A stretch of DNA of 64,000 bases from Clostridium sp. (GCA_023664775.1 JAMPEW010000012.1:1-64000); one strand, 5' to 3'; shown: positions 1 through 8,101, counted from the stretch's first letter. The notes: generated from the sequence alone by a model not told the origin. A program made the numbers and translations.

Positions 1-143
1 TGCTTTATTACGAACATCTTATGGAGCATTTGAGATGGAAAAATCTCGGTCATGTCCTCGCTGGAGGAAATGGGGAGGTAGGGGATATTGAAGGAAAGAA
101 CGAGCTCCAACAAGCATATGAGCTTGGTGCAGCTATTAAATAA
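1..143 (+). CDS. Flavodoxin-family NAD(P)H-dependent reductase, C-terminal end only
   Basis: The reading frame that begins at base 3 runs 46 residues to a TAA at 141-143, and its start lies outside the window. The residues EHLMEHLRWKNLGHVLAGG followed by GDIEGKNELQQAYELG resemble the end of flavodoxin-like / iron-sulfur flavoprotein oxidoreductases, where a Gly-rich loop and a 'G-I-G-PxLxxAYELG' helix close the FMN-binding fold. Such proteins are cytoplasmic electron-transfer enzymes. Assignment rests on this short tail only; another FMN reductase subfamily is equally possible. Confidence 0.5.
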   Translation, partial: LYYEHLMEHLRWKNLGHVLAGGNGEVGDIEGKNELQQAYELGAAIK

Positions 144-166
144 TTTATAAGAAAGGAAACAATATT

Positions 167-258
167 ATGAAAAAAATTAATTTACCACAGGCGGAACAGG
201 AGAAGTGATAACCCACAGGTCAGCGTCAGAATTTCCATATGTAAAAAAATATTAATAG
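167..258 (+). pseudogene. Degenerate start of an NAD(P)-binding epimerase-like gene
   Basis: An ATG at 167 follows a GAAAGGAAAC ribosome site but stops after 13 codons (MKKINLPQAEQEK). One frame over, bases 187-210 read TGGTGEVI, the nucleotide-binding start expected of NmrA/epimerase proteins (typically MKKILITGGTG). The two parts therefore look like one N-terminus broken by a frameshift, with stops (TAA TAG) soon after. Only about 30 codons remain. This is inference from a short match and could be coincidence. Confidence 0.35.
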
Positions 259-437
259 GGTGTACGTAAAATACCGATAGTTTATATAATAATATAAATA
301 ATCAATAAAAAGAACAAATGTTCCAATACATAGTTGACAAATGTTTTTCTTTCATGTATGATTGGAAATACCAAACGGAAGCCATAATTATAGTAGACTA
401 CATTTATAAAAGTATGATTCAAAAAGGAGGAGTTCTT

Positions 438-890
438 ATGGAAAATGCGTTAAATGTTGCAAAATATTTGTATGATACGTATTTCGAGCGTTTCAAGCGT
501 CCGATGGATGAAATGAAGATGCATAAATTAATGTATTTTGTTCAGAGAGAGTCCTTGATGTTTCGCAAAGATGTGCTGTTTGATGAGGCTTTTTTAGGAT
601 GGAAATATGGTCCTGTTTTGGCTTCTGTGAGAGGCGAATATTTGAAAGGAAGCTTGTTTGCATCAGTGGGCGGTACTGTATGCGAAGAAACAAAGCAACT
701 GGTAAACAGCGTATTAGATAGGTACAGTGAAGTATCTTCATGGAAGCTGAGTAGCTTATCACATGGAGAATTTTCGTGGAAATGTGCAAGAAAAGGCTTG
801 GAGCTGTCCGACAATGGAAATGTGAAATTGACTGTCAATGCGATGAAGGTAGATGCTGCGAGGGAACTGGCATCGAGAAAAAACAATTAA
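438..890 (+). CDS. Panacea-domain (SocA/GepA-like, DUF4065) antitoxin-type protein
   Basis: This 150-residue protein has the hallmarks of the Panacea domain: an N-terminal 'NVAKYLYDTY...MDEMKMHKLMYFVQRESL' helix-rich start, then the conserved 'F.EAFLGWKYGPVLASVRGEY' segment and a late 'WKCARKGL' helix. Panacea proteins are mostly antitoxins that neutralise unrelated neighbouring toxins. The start at 438 is chosen over an upstream one at 318 because AAAAGGAGGAG lies seven bases before it. The next gene starts 16 bases downstream and looks damaged, so the toxin-antitoxin pair is probably no longer complete. Confidence 0.75.
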   Translation: MENALNVAKYLYDTYFERFKRPMDEMKMHKLMYFVQRESLMFRKDVLFDEAFLGWKYGPVLASVRGEYLKGSLFASVGGTVCEETKQLVNSVLDRYSEVSSWKLSSLSHGEFSWKCARKGLELSDNGNVKLTVNAMKVDAARELASRKNN

Positions 891-905
891 TTTGTTTGGG
901 ATGAG

Positions 906-1288
906 GTGATGACAATCAATACGGATGATAAAAGAAAATATTTCCAAGGATTTCATGCTGAAATATTGACCTCAAATCAAATGAATCACCAGCTTATACA
1001 AGATTTTTCTGCAACCGATGATGGAGAAGGCTTAGAGTATTATCTGAAAAATTATGCTTGGTCTGCGGACTTAGAGGGTGAGACGAAAGTATATTTGGTA
1101 AAAGATTTGGTATTTTTTGGGAAGTTATTGTTCCATTGGTGTGTGAAATAACAGGTAAGCTGGGGTGCAAATATCTTTATCTTTTCGCTGCTGACCAGAC
1201 AAATGATGCAGAAGTAAAAAAATTAATACAGTATTATAAAACTGAACTGAAATTCTCTGACGTTGAAGACTTGATGCGTATTTCCTGA
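906..1288 (+). pseudogene. Damaged partner of the Panacea gene (GNAT-like toxin remnant)
   Basis: The first frame (from 906) gives 81 residues beginning MMTINTDDKRKYFQGFHAEI and ends in FHWCVK. A second frame takes over near 1125 and reads IVPLVCEITGKLGCKYLYL then FAADQT...LIQYYKTELKF, ending at the TGA at 1286-1288. The second part fits the end of GNAT-type proteins ('GCKYLYLFAAD' strand then a 'YYK' helix). The switch lies just after a T-run at 1111-1116, and the middle of the fold looks missing, so there is a frameshift and probably a deletion. GNAT-type toxins are known partners of Panacea antitoxins; the pairing here is inferred from adjacency. Confidence 0.5.
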
Positions 1289-1455
1289 AAAGTAACAAGG
1301 CATCTGAATTTGAAATATATAGGCTAGAGGTTGAGAAACTGGAAAATAAGAAAGAAATGGCGGGAATTACAGGAGAAGCTTTACCGGACGCTGTATTAAA
1401 CCGTGATATTAAAGTCCCGACAAAAGAGGTATCATATCCAATTTTGTACTACTAA
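1267..1455 (+). pseudogene. Unrecognised coding remnant
   Basis: After the broken toxin frame another frame is open from about 1267 to a TAA near 1453, reading RLDAYFLKSNKASEFEIYRL, then an acidic/basic helix and LPDAVLNRDIKVPTKEVSYP. It has no ribosome site and no start near its beginning. The composition looks protein-like rather than random, so it may be the tail of a further decayed gene. I do not recognise the family. Confidence 0.25.
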
Positions 1456-1631
1456 TCATACTGATATTGGATATTTTGATTAAGGTTTTGATGATTCATT
1501 AAACTGAAATTCAATTGATTACAGCTAATCATTTACTGGTATTTGAAAGAATAGTTTGGTATGATGTTAATTAGATAAATTCTATAACCATAAAAATATT
1601 ATACTATAGCATATAGGATTAATTGAACAAC

Positions 1632-2429
1632 ATGGCAAAGATAATTAGAAAAGGACACCAATTAGAAGAAGAATACTATGCGATAAAGCGGGAACAAGCT
1701 GATAAAAAAGCAAGGAATATAAGGTCATTTCGTAAAGTCACATTTGCACTTATCCTAATTTATGCCGTAGCCATTACAATTAGTGTACTGACAGATATAG
1801 TTTTAAATGTATTTCTTCCGATGACTTTATGCTTTATAACTGTTTGGCTGATTGTCGCATCTGTGTGTTTAAGCAATGGTGCTTCGCAATATAATGATAC
1901 AGATATTCTTGTTTCAGGAATACATGGTGAAAGAAACGCTGCAAAGGTGCTTGCCGGACTTCCGGATAGTTATACTGTATTTCAAAATGTAAAGGTTTCT
2001 TATGGTAATAAAACAAGTGAGATTGATAATATTGTTGTTGGGAAAAGTGGAGTATTCATTATAGAAGTTAAAAATCATAACAGCCACATCATTGGGGACG
2101 TAAATGATACATATTGGATTCAGCATAAAGTTGGACGTGGCGGTACGCCTTATACAAATCAGATGTACAATCCCGTTAAGCAGGTTGGAACACACATATA
2201 CTGCTTGGCAAATTATTTGAGACAGAACGGCGTTAATATACATATTGAAGGAATGGTATATTTTGTGAATGAAGCTTGTATGTTAAGTCTTACAGGTAAC
2301 AGTGCTATTTCTGTCTATTCAAGGTATTATCGTGAGGAAGAATTGCTTTGTAGAAAAATTCTATCAGGAAATTATAATTTGGATTGGAACAGTATAAAAC
2401 ATATTTGTAAATTGCTTAATCAACTGTAA
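1632..2429 (+). CDS. NERD-domain membrane protein
   Basis: Residues about 30-85 hold two hydrophobic segments (FALILIYAVAITISVL and TLCFITVWLIVASVCL), so the protein is membrane anchored. Residues 95-240 match the NERD (nuclease-related) domain: 'GIHGERNAAKVL', 'VSYGNKTSEIDNIVVGKSGVFIIEVKN', 'QMYNPVKQV' and 'VYFVNEACM'. The D-I-D...E-V-K pattern is the Mg-binding core of PD-(D/E)XK-type nucleases. The substrate is unknown. The start is either ATG 1632 or TTG 1623; AGGA at 1616 is closer to the TTG. It has no operon partners. Confidence 0.75.
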   Translation: MAKIIRKGHQLEEEYYAIKREQADKKARNIRSFRKVTFALILIYAVAITISVLTDIVLNVFLPMTLCFITVWLIVASVCLSNGASQYNDTDILVSGIHGERNAAKVLAGLPDSYTVFQNVKVSYGNKTSEIDNIVVGKSGVFIIEVKNHNSHIIGDVNDTYWIQHKVGRGGTPYTNQMYNPVKQVGTHIYCLANYLRQNGVNIHIEGMVYFVNEACMLSLTGNSAISVYSRYYREEELLCRKILSGNYNLDWNSIKHICKLLNQL

Positions 2430-2563
2430 TACGAATCTCTTTCCATGCGAGGAAATAAGCTGGAAGATTTTGGGTAGATGGTGGTTTAGGAGGGATTGTA
2501 TATTTTGTAGCTTGTTAAGATTTGTTGTACGTATAGGATGAAATATATTGTGAAGAGGTTATA

Positions 2564-2602
2564 GCTCGGTAAATGGAGATAGGACATTTACCGGGCTTTT
2601 TT
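2564..2602 (+). terminator. Rho-independent terminator
   Basis: GCTCGGTAAATG (2564-2575) pairs over 12 bp (one G-T) with CATTTACCGGGC (2585-2596), followed by six T. It insulates the region downstream of the NERD gene from the cassette that follows. Confidence 0.85.
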
Positions 2603-2663
2603 GAATGCGCAGTTTTTTGGACACGAATTATCTTGTGATTTTTAAAAGTGAGGAAGAAATAGC

Positions 2664-2837
2664 ATGTCAGACATTGAAGCTCTGATTATCCGCGGGACCA
2701 TTATATTTGTCCTGTTTGGCGGAAGGATGTTGAAGTGGTACTATGCACTTAGTACTGGTACAATGAGCTTAATGACTTTTTGGAAAATGTCTAGTATAAT
2801 CGATTTATGGGTTAATGCGATGGATGGTGGAGTGTGA
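2664..2837 (+). CDS. Small hydrophobic protein of unknown function
   Basis: A 57-residue frame starts at ATG 2664 after GAGGAAG (9-base spacing). Residues 6-40 (EALIIRGTIIFVLFGGRMLK and on) are largely hydrophobic and could form one membrane helix. It lies on the left flank of the invertible cassette and would be co-transcribed with whichever cassette gene faces it. A TATAAT at 2795 lies inside it, which makes both readings (gene or leader) possible. I do not recognise the family. Confidence 0.35.
   Translation: MSDIEALIIRGTIIFVLFGGRMLKWYYALSTGTMSLMTFWKMSSIIDLWVNAMDGGV
2774..2800 (+). promoter_or_regulatory. Possible fixed promoter reading into the invertible cassette
   Basis: A perfect -10 (TATAAT, 2795-2800) has a weak TGACTT-type -35 about 16 bp upstream. 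It lies outside the inverted repeat and points into it, so it would read whichever gene currently follows the left repeat. The -35 is poor, so this is a candidate only. Confidence 0.35.
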
Positions 2838-2860
2838 AGCTGTCGTGCATTAAATGGGAG

Positions 2861-2940
2861 GGATAATTGAAAGTTATCCGTTACCATTTGGTGCTTTTTT
2901 TAAACTTATGATATTTGAATAGGAAATGTTGTTATATGAA
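2861..2940 (+). repeat. 80-bp inverted repeat, left copy (IRL)
   Basis: Every base of 2861-2940 matches the reverse complement of 5095-5174. The outermost 19 bases form GGATAA-N7-TTATCC, a pair of short inverted arms around a 7-bp centre, which is the usual form of a tyrosine-recombinase crossover core. The repeat runs up to the ribosome site region of the next gene, so it carries upstream sequence common to both cassette genes. Confidence 0.93.
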
Positions 2941-2957
2941 CAGAACGGAGGGGTACG

Positions 2958-4028
2958 TTGAATAAAAACATATGGAAAAATTATATATATAATTATGTTT
3001 CTGATAATAATATTGTGGATTTTTACAACAAATTTTTGGAAACATTTGAAAACGAATGGAATACTTATATTTCAGAATATGAATTTAATGATTTATGTCA
3101 ACTTAGTAACGGTAATAGATTGCGCCCAATGCTTGTTTATTGGGGATATTTATTAAATAAAGAAAATGAAAGGTTATTTGATATTTCTAGCGAAGAGTTA
3201 AATTATATAGTAAAACCTTGTATAGTGATAGAATCAATACACAAGATGTCATTACTTGTAGATGATTGGATCGATGGAGATATAGCTCGTCATGGCGCTC
3301 CTACATTTCATACTCTTTACGGTTCAGACACAGCAGTACTATTAGCGATGAATTTATTATTGAAAGCATATTTAGAATTAAGCCATTATTTGAGCAATTC
3401 AAATTTAGATACTTATTGTAAAACCTTACCTATGGCACTACAAATTGCATATGATATGACAAAAGGTGCATTAAATGAAATTTCATCAAAAGATGTTACT
3501 CTTGATATTGCAAAAGTAAAAGAAATTGTATCACTTGAGACATCTTCCATTATTAGACATGCTGTGATCATCGGTTATTCAGTAAGGGGATATAATAACG
3601 AAGAGATACTAGATTTACTGGATGATATAGGGTATTGTTGCGGTTACATATTTCAAGCGCTTAATGATTTGGAACCCTTTGGAAATGTTAATGATTTAAT
3701 GAAACATAAGGGTGGTTTAACAACTGATGTATTAAAAAGCAGAAAAAATATTGTTATTGCATATATTTACGCATGGGCAGAAGAGAACGAGATAGATAAA
3801 CTCTCATCATATCAAGATCCTAGCAGTATGTCTGAATATGTTATACAGTTAATAAATAAATATCAAATCAAGAAACATATTATGACTGAAATTTCAAATC
3901 TTCAGTCAAGGATTAAAGATCGTATATCGAAAATAGAAAAGAAAACTTCCTGTTTTAACTGGTGCAAACATTTTAATAATTTTATTGAAATTACAATTAA
4001 TGCAAGTAAAAAGAGAGCATCAATTTAA
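2958..4028 (+). CDS. Polyprenyl synthetase-family protein with a degenerate second Asp motif
   Basis: The 356-residue protein has the trans-isoprenyl diphosphate synthase fold: GNRLRP (52-57; usually GKRLRP) binds diphosphate, the first Asp-rich motif is intact as DDWID at 102-106 in 'SLLVDDWIDGD', and the following R111-H-G-A-P-T matches 'RRGxPT'. The second Asp-rich motif is altered to NDLEP (236-240) instead of DDxxD, followed by a retained KGG...TDVLKSRKN segment. A weakened second motif is seen in enzymes that use prenyl diphosphates for other ends, for example the peptide prenylase ComQ; that role here is inference. The TTG start at 2958 is set by GGAGGGG at 2947-2953. It is the left gene of an invertible cassette and overlaps the tail of the convergent gene by nine bases. 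Confidence 0.75.
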   Translation: MNKNIWKNYIYNYVSDNNIVDFYNKFLETFENEWNTYISEYEFNDLCQLSNGNRLRPMLVYWGYLLNKENERLFDISSEELNYIVKPCIVIESIHKMSLLVDDWIDGDIARHGAPTFHTLYGSDTAVLLAMNLLLKAYLELSHYLSNSNLDTYCKTLPMALQIAYDMTKGALNEISSKDVTLDIAKVKEIVSLETSSIIRHAVIIGYSVRGYNNEEILDLLDDIGYCCGYIFQALNDLEPFGNVNDLMKHKGGLTTDVLKSRKNIVIAYIYAWAEENEIDKLSSYQDPSSMSEYVIQLINKYQIKKHIMTEISNLQSRIKDRISKIEKKTSCFNWCKHFNNFIEITINASKKRASI

Positions 4029-4042
4029 TAATCCGATGCTCT
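4014..4042. terminator. Bidirectional terminator at the centre of the cassette
   Basis: AGAGCATC (4014-4021) pairs with GATGCTCT (4035-4042) around a 13-base loop. It covers the stop codons of both convergent genes, with short T-rich tracts on either side. It would end transcription from either direction, whichever gene is facing the fixed flank. Confidence 0.6.
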
Positions 4043-5099
4043 TTAAGTCTGCTACAGTTGAAATGATGACTGATGAAAAATTGGTAACAGATGCCAACAC
4101 CGGAACAACCCATGCATATGATGTTTTTAATGTATATTTTCGGTCATACAAGCGGAGCATAATATCAAGATATGTGATTTTATTAGCCACATTGCTTTTT
4201 TCATATAGTTGTTTATAATTATAAATACTTTGCGATATTAAATTGTCATAAATCTTATGTAAGAACCAATTTCTCACATAACTTGAGAAAGGAATCATAA
4301 TAATTATTGCTAACAGTATTATTATCCATGTACACAGTAAAGGTATAAATTGATTTGATGAAAATCTATCATAAAATATAATCTGGATGCTATTGACGGG
4401 AGAAAATATAATAAATAATAATATAAAAAGAGAACCAAGAATAATAAACTTGTTTCTGCATCCGCTACTATATTCTTCTAAGAGTGCAAACCATTCTGTT
4501 TTTTCAGGTATTAGTTCATAAAATTTCCCAGCTTTGATTTTTGAAATGTGATTAAGCAGCAGCATAATATGAATATATTGTTGAAATATTATAAATGCCA
4601 AAAAAACGACAATATCTAATGCAAATAAACTATATACCCCAATGGGATTAATCTTTACGAATCCAAGAACTATAGATATACATGAAAAGTAAATACATGC
4701 AAAAACGCAAAGAAAAATATTTAAATTAGAATAATTTTTTTGCAAGTAATTCATTTGACATTTAAATAATGCTGGATCACCTGTTAACTCAATTTTTAAT
4801 TTATCATTTTTTTGCTCTATATACTTTATGGTATGACAAAGGAACAAATAAAGAGAAAAACCAAATAAGCCTTTTAACCAATATAGGGGCATATTATCAA
4901 TTGCATCAAAAATGAAACCTATTATAACGGCAAGCGTTGCAATAAGTAGATGGACATGATTTTTTTGTTTACAAATTATATTTATAATTCTATGATAAAT
5001 TGTATTTTTTCTTTCTACTATTGAAATTTTATTTTGATGATTAGCGTTATTACATTTTTTTCTGTTTTTATTCCGTCTTGGCTTTTTCTTTTTTTTCAT
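4020..5099 (-). CDS. Multi-pass membrane protein of unknown function
   Basis: The protein has about 359 residues. A very basic head (KKKKKPRRNKNRKK) is followed by five to six hydrophobic segments, including LLIATLAVIIGFIFDAI, FLCVFACIYFSCISIVLGF, LFALDIVVFLAFIIF, IILGSLFILLFIIF and LLCTWIIILLAIIIMIPF. The start is taken as the ATG at 5099, where the 80-bp repeat ends; an upstream in-frame TTG at 5120 lies inside the repeat. I do not recognise a family. It is the right gene of the invertible cassette and would follow the left flank after inversion. Confidence 0.7.
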   Translation of the reverse strand: MKKKKKPRRNKNRKKCNNANHQNKISIVERKNTIYHRIINIICKQKNHVHLLIATLAVIIGFIFDAIDNMPLYWLKGLFGFSLYLFLCHTIKYIEQKNDKLKIELTGDPALFKCQMNYLQKNYSNLNIFLCVFACIYFSCISIVLGFVKINPIGVYSLFALDIVVFLAFIIFQQYIHIMLLLNHISKIKAGKFYELIPEKTEWFALLEEYSSGCRNKFIILGSLFILLFIIFSPVNSIQIIFYDRFSSNQFIPLLCTWIIILLAIIIMIPFSSYVRNWFLHKIYDNLISQSIYNYKQLYEKSNVANKITYLDIMLRLYDRKYTLKTSYAWVVPVLASVTNFSSVIISTVADLKSIGLLN

Positions 5100-5174
5100 A
5101 TAACAACATTTCCTATTCAAATATCATAAGTTTAAAAAAAGCACCAAATGGTAACGGATAACTTTCAATTATCC
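5095..5174 (-). repeat. 80-bp inverted repeat, right copy (IRR)
   Basis: This is an exact reverse-complement copy of 2861-2940. The sequences diverge directly outside: G versus A at the outer end, and CAG versus AAA after the shared TATATGAA at the inner end. Perfect identity over 80 bp in such AT-rich sequence implies active recombination or very recent duplication. Confidence 0.93.
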
Positions 5175-5187
5175 TTTCCTTTCCCCA

Positions 5188-5218
5188 CAAAAAACTGCGA
5201 AGCCTGACGCTCCGCAGT
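5188..5218 (-). terminator. Terminator of the recombinase gene
   Basis: Read on the minus strand, ACTGCGGAGC and GCTTCGCAGT form a 10-bp stem with one mismatch around GTCAG, followed by six T. It separates the recombinase from the right inverted repeat. Confidence 0.8.
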
Positions 5219-5223
5219 CCTCC

Positions 5224-6144
5224 TCAAATATGAAACTCCCTCCTCGGATGTTTATTTTTCAAAATATCCTTCTGTTTAGCAGTTGTGACATGAGTATATA
5301 TTTCGGTAACATTTATGGAGCTGTGTCCGAGCAGTTCCTGAATGTACCGTATATCAACGTCCGCATCCAAAAGGCTGGTTGCAAATGTGTGACGGAACAT
5401 ATGAGGAGTAATGTGAATATTAATACCTGCAAGAGAGGTGTATTTATTTAACATTTTCCGTACATACTGGTCGGAGACGGGTTGACCCGCCCTATTTGTG
5501 AAAAAGTAATTACTTTGTGCAATCAGGTCGTGAAAGCAGTTGTAGTATTCCTTTAATATGTTAAGCACATCCATATTTTCAATTTGGATTCGTCGTTCCT
5601 TGGCACCTTTTCCGAAAATAAGAATTGTGTTGTCCAGTAAATCCACATCAGACGCTTTCAGCAGACACAGCTCTGAAATTCGTATTCCCGTCGAAAAAAG
5701 AAGCTCAACAATGGCTATGTCTTGTAAGGTTTTTCTCTTTTGATAGTCGGTTGCTGCCGATTCGTGCTGCCTGTAAATGGTACGGAGCAGACTCTCCAAA
5801 ATAGGCAGGGGGATTATTTTCGGGAGAATGACGGGCTCCCTGAATTTAATTTGTATTTTATTAAAGGGGTTTATTGTAATCAAATCCTTGTATTCCAAAT
5901 AGTGAAAGAAAGCCTTTACGGACGCTATTTTTCGTTTGGCTGTTTTGGGCTTACAGGTTTGGTGTAGGGAAGCGATAAAGGCTTCAATGGAATCTACCGT
6001 AATATCGGTGATGTCCTCCATTTTAAGACATTCGGAAAACTGGCGTAAATCAATTCGGTATGCCTTAATGGTTTTTGCGTCCAAACGTTTTTGGGTTTTG
6101 CAGAAGGTCAGATAGTTGGAAATGTTTGTCGTTAAAGTATTCAT
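5224..6144 (-). CDS. Tyrosine recombinase / integrase (XerC/D-like), probable invertase of the adjacent cassette
   Basis: The 306-residue protein has an N-terminal SAM-like core-binding domain (about 5-90, 'YLTFCKTQKRLDAKTIKAYR') and a catalytic domain with all key residues: R155 in STGIRISEL, a Lys in the GKGAKERR turn (177-185), H248 and R251 in TPHMFRH, H274 in LLGHSS and the nucleophile Y283 in EIYTHV. The start at 6144 is supported by AAAAAAGGAGAC just upstream, so the longer upstream frame is not used. It cuts and rejoins DNA at short inverted-arm sites. It lies immediately outside the 80-bp repeat, which makes it the natural candidate to flip the cassette. Confidence 0.9.
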   Translation of the reverse strand: MNTLTTNISNYLTFCKTQKRLDAKTIKAYRIDLRQFSECLKMEDITDITVDSIEAFIASLHQTCKPKTAKRKIASVKAFFHYLEYKDLITINPFNKIQIKFREPVILPKIIPLPILESLLRTIYRQHESAATDYQKRKTLQDIAIVELLFSTGIRISELCLLKASDVDLLDNTILIFGKGAKERRIQIENMDVLNILKEYYNCFHDLIAQSNYFFTNRAGQPVSDQYVRKMLNKYTSLAGINIHITPHMFRHTFATSLLDADVDIRYIQELLGHSSINVTEIYTHVTTAKQKDILKNKHPRREFHI

Positions 6145-6523
6145 GAAAGTCTCCTTTTTTGAAAGTATTTTATCAGGCAGAATATCGGGATGAAAAGTCC
6201 AAACTGGCACAATGTCATTATTTGTGGTACAATAAGCTAAGTAGCTTTTCGGAAGTTGGCAAAATAAATAAGAAAAATGTAGAGAGAATATATACTGTTT
6301 CATTTCCATATTTTGTGGACTTACTAGAAACAATCTGATACTGTGTCACTATAGGATGGGACTTTGAATTTAGGTAGAGAACCTCGGTTCGTGCGTAACG
6401 TACATATTAAAGTATTGCCTATGGAATTTGCTAAATGCTTACTAAGATTTGAATTACAGTGTAAAAAGGGTTGGATTTTGTTTGAGTGGACAAAACGCTT
6501 CGGAGAAAGGCAGGTGATGCCAA

Positions 6524-7687
6524 GTGACAAAGAAGAAAAAAACGATGATTATTGTGATGGCGGTTATGCTTTTACTTGCATTGTCTGTCGGTATTTTTGC
6601 TATGGAAGTCAGGAACAAAAAAACTGATAAAAATGCAGAGGGCGTTGAAACTGTACTGTTGGATAATGCTAGTCCAACAGACTTGGTATCGGAAAAGGAA
6701 ACTGCTACCGAAACGGAAAATGGCAGCAATACGGAAATTCAGACCATAAAGGAAGATGTATCAGAGGATAACCTTTTAGGGGCATACGATGAAGCTGGAA
6801 AAAACACGGAGGAATCTGCTAACACAACGAATGATAACAAACCGACAGAAAATATAACGAACAATCAAGCGGCACAAGCATCACAATCAACAGGAAGTAC
6901 AACTGACAATAATACATCATACATAGCACAATCAGTAGGAGGCATAGCAGGCAATCAAGCGGCACAAGCATCACAATCAGCAGGAAGTACAACCAACAAT
7001 AACACATCATACATGGCACAATCAGTAGGAGGCATAGCAGGCAATCACGCAGCACAAGCATTACAAACGGCAGAAGCTACGAATGATAACAATACAACTG
7101 ACACAACACAAGCAACAGGAAATGCGACCAACAATAATACAACACAATCAGCGGGAAGTACGACCAACAATAATACATCACAATCAGTGGGAAGTACGAC
7201 CAACAATAGTACATCTCAATCGACAGGAAATACAGGCAATCACGCATCACAGACGCCAACCACAACGGAACAGTCGTCAGGCGGAAATCAAGGGGGTAAT
7301 GGTGGCAATACGCACCAGCATACATGGGAAGCACAGTATCGAACCGTTCACCATGATGAAGTGGGACATTATGAAAATGTGTGGAGAGAAGCTTGGGATG
7401 AGCCGGTTTATGAGACACATAACTTTTGCAATTATTGTGGGATAGATATCACGGCAACGGGAGTAGGATTAGGACATTGTACAGTATGTGGACCGCCATA
7501 TCCTCCAGACCATCCGCTGTATGGTCAGTTTGAAACCCAAGGTTCCAGCTACAGCTCCGGACACGTCCAAGTCGGAACAACCCATCACGAAGCAGGCTAC
7601 GAGAAAAAATGGGTTATAGACAAGAAAGCAGGCGACGATCAGGTATTAGACGGATATAAATGTACGACTTGTGGGGCAACCAAATAG
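6524..7687 (+). CDS. Exported repeat protein with a C-terminal Cys/His metal-ribbon-like domain
   Basis: This 387-residue protein begins at GTG 6524. KKKK followed by a hydrophobic stretch (MIIVMAVMLLLALSVGIFAM) forms a signal peptide or anchor at residues 3-27. Residues about 115-240 are low-complexity N/T/S/Q repeats: two near-identical 30-residue units ('NQAAQASQSAGSTTNNNTSY...GGIAG'), then 12-residue units (QSxGSTTNNNTS). The last 120 residues carry HQHTW, HHDEVGHYENVW, CNYCG, CTVCG, HHEAGYEKKW and CTTCG, a pattern suited to binding one or two zinc ions. It is probably a cell-surface spacer-plus-ribbon protein; the partner is unknown. It stands alone, divergent from the recombinase. Confidence 0.65.
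   Translation: MTKKKKTMIIVMAVMLLLALSVGIFAMEVRNKKTDKNAEGVETVLLDNASPTDLVSEKETATETENGSNTEIQTIKEDVSEDNLLGAYDEAGKNTEESANTTNDNKPTENITNNQAAQASQSTGSTTDNNTSYIAQSVGGIAGNQAAQASQSAGSTTNNNTSYMAQSVGGIAGNHAAQALQTAEATNDNNTTDTTQATGNATNNNTTQSAGSTTNNNTSQSVGSTTNNSTSQSTGNTGNHASQTPTTTEQSSGGNQGGNGGNTHQHTWEAQYRTVHHDEVGHYENVWREAWDEPVYETHNFCNYCGIDITATGVGLGHCTVCGPPYPPDHPLYGQFETQGSSYSSGHVQVGTTHHEAGYEKKWVIDKKAGDDQVLDGYKCTTCGATK
6861..7245 (+). repeat. In-frame coding repeats (90-bp and 36-bp units)
   Basis: Two 90-bp units, then a diverged one, then 36-bp units, all encode Asn/Thr/Ser/Gln-rich sequence inside the exported protein. Unit number could vary between strains by slippage without breaking the frame. Confidence 0.7.
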
Positions 7688-8101
7688 AATAACAATATTA
7701 ACAGCAGAGCAACAAGGCATTTGTCGAAGGTAGCTGTCTATTTGTGTTTGCCTTAAATCTTTACTGCGACAACCATTCTGCGTTTAGCCTGCTAGAAAGA
7801 GGGCTGAAAGAAACTACAAAAACTTTCAACATACGGTTAATAATGTCAGTGCATCTGCCGATGTATATAATAACTTATAATGTTTCAAAGGGATTTGAAC
7901 GATAAACACTTCAAGGATGAAGTAATATATCTAAGGTATCGTGTGCGATACTTGTTTTTGCTATATTTTTTGCCCTTGTCGTGGGCTCATTTTCCTATGA
8001 ATTGTAGAAATTGTTTATGATTTTACTATGTAATGTGGCAGCATATTTTTAATTTGCTTCACAAATATGTGCATAGCATACAAAATGAAAGGGGAATGAA
8101 A
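7688..8101. other. Intergenic region with no gene seen
   Basis: These 414 bases between the exported repeat protein and the DUF6033-like gene show no convincing frame, hairpin terminator or known operator. A TTACTATGTAA-like element at about 8021-8032 resembles a BlaI box only loosely, because it has a 3-bp rather than 2-bp centre. Confidence 0.5.

Noticed and set aside
2608..2619. 12-bp outer inverted match (CGCAGTTTTTTG) with 5188-5199, suggesting a larger invertible unit
   Set aside because: The right copy is the tail of the recombinase terminator and the distances to the 80-bp repeats differ (241 versus 13 bp), so it is likely chance or a terminator relic.
8021..8032. BlaI-like box upstream of the lone DUF6033-like gene
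   Set aside because: TTTTACTATGTAA has a 3-bp centre and lacks the TACA-N2-TGTA core seen at 29266 and 31131.
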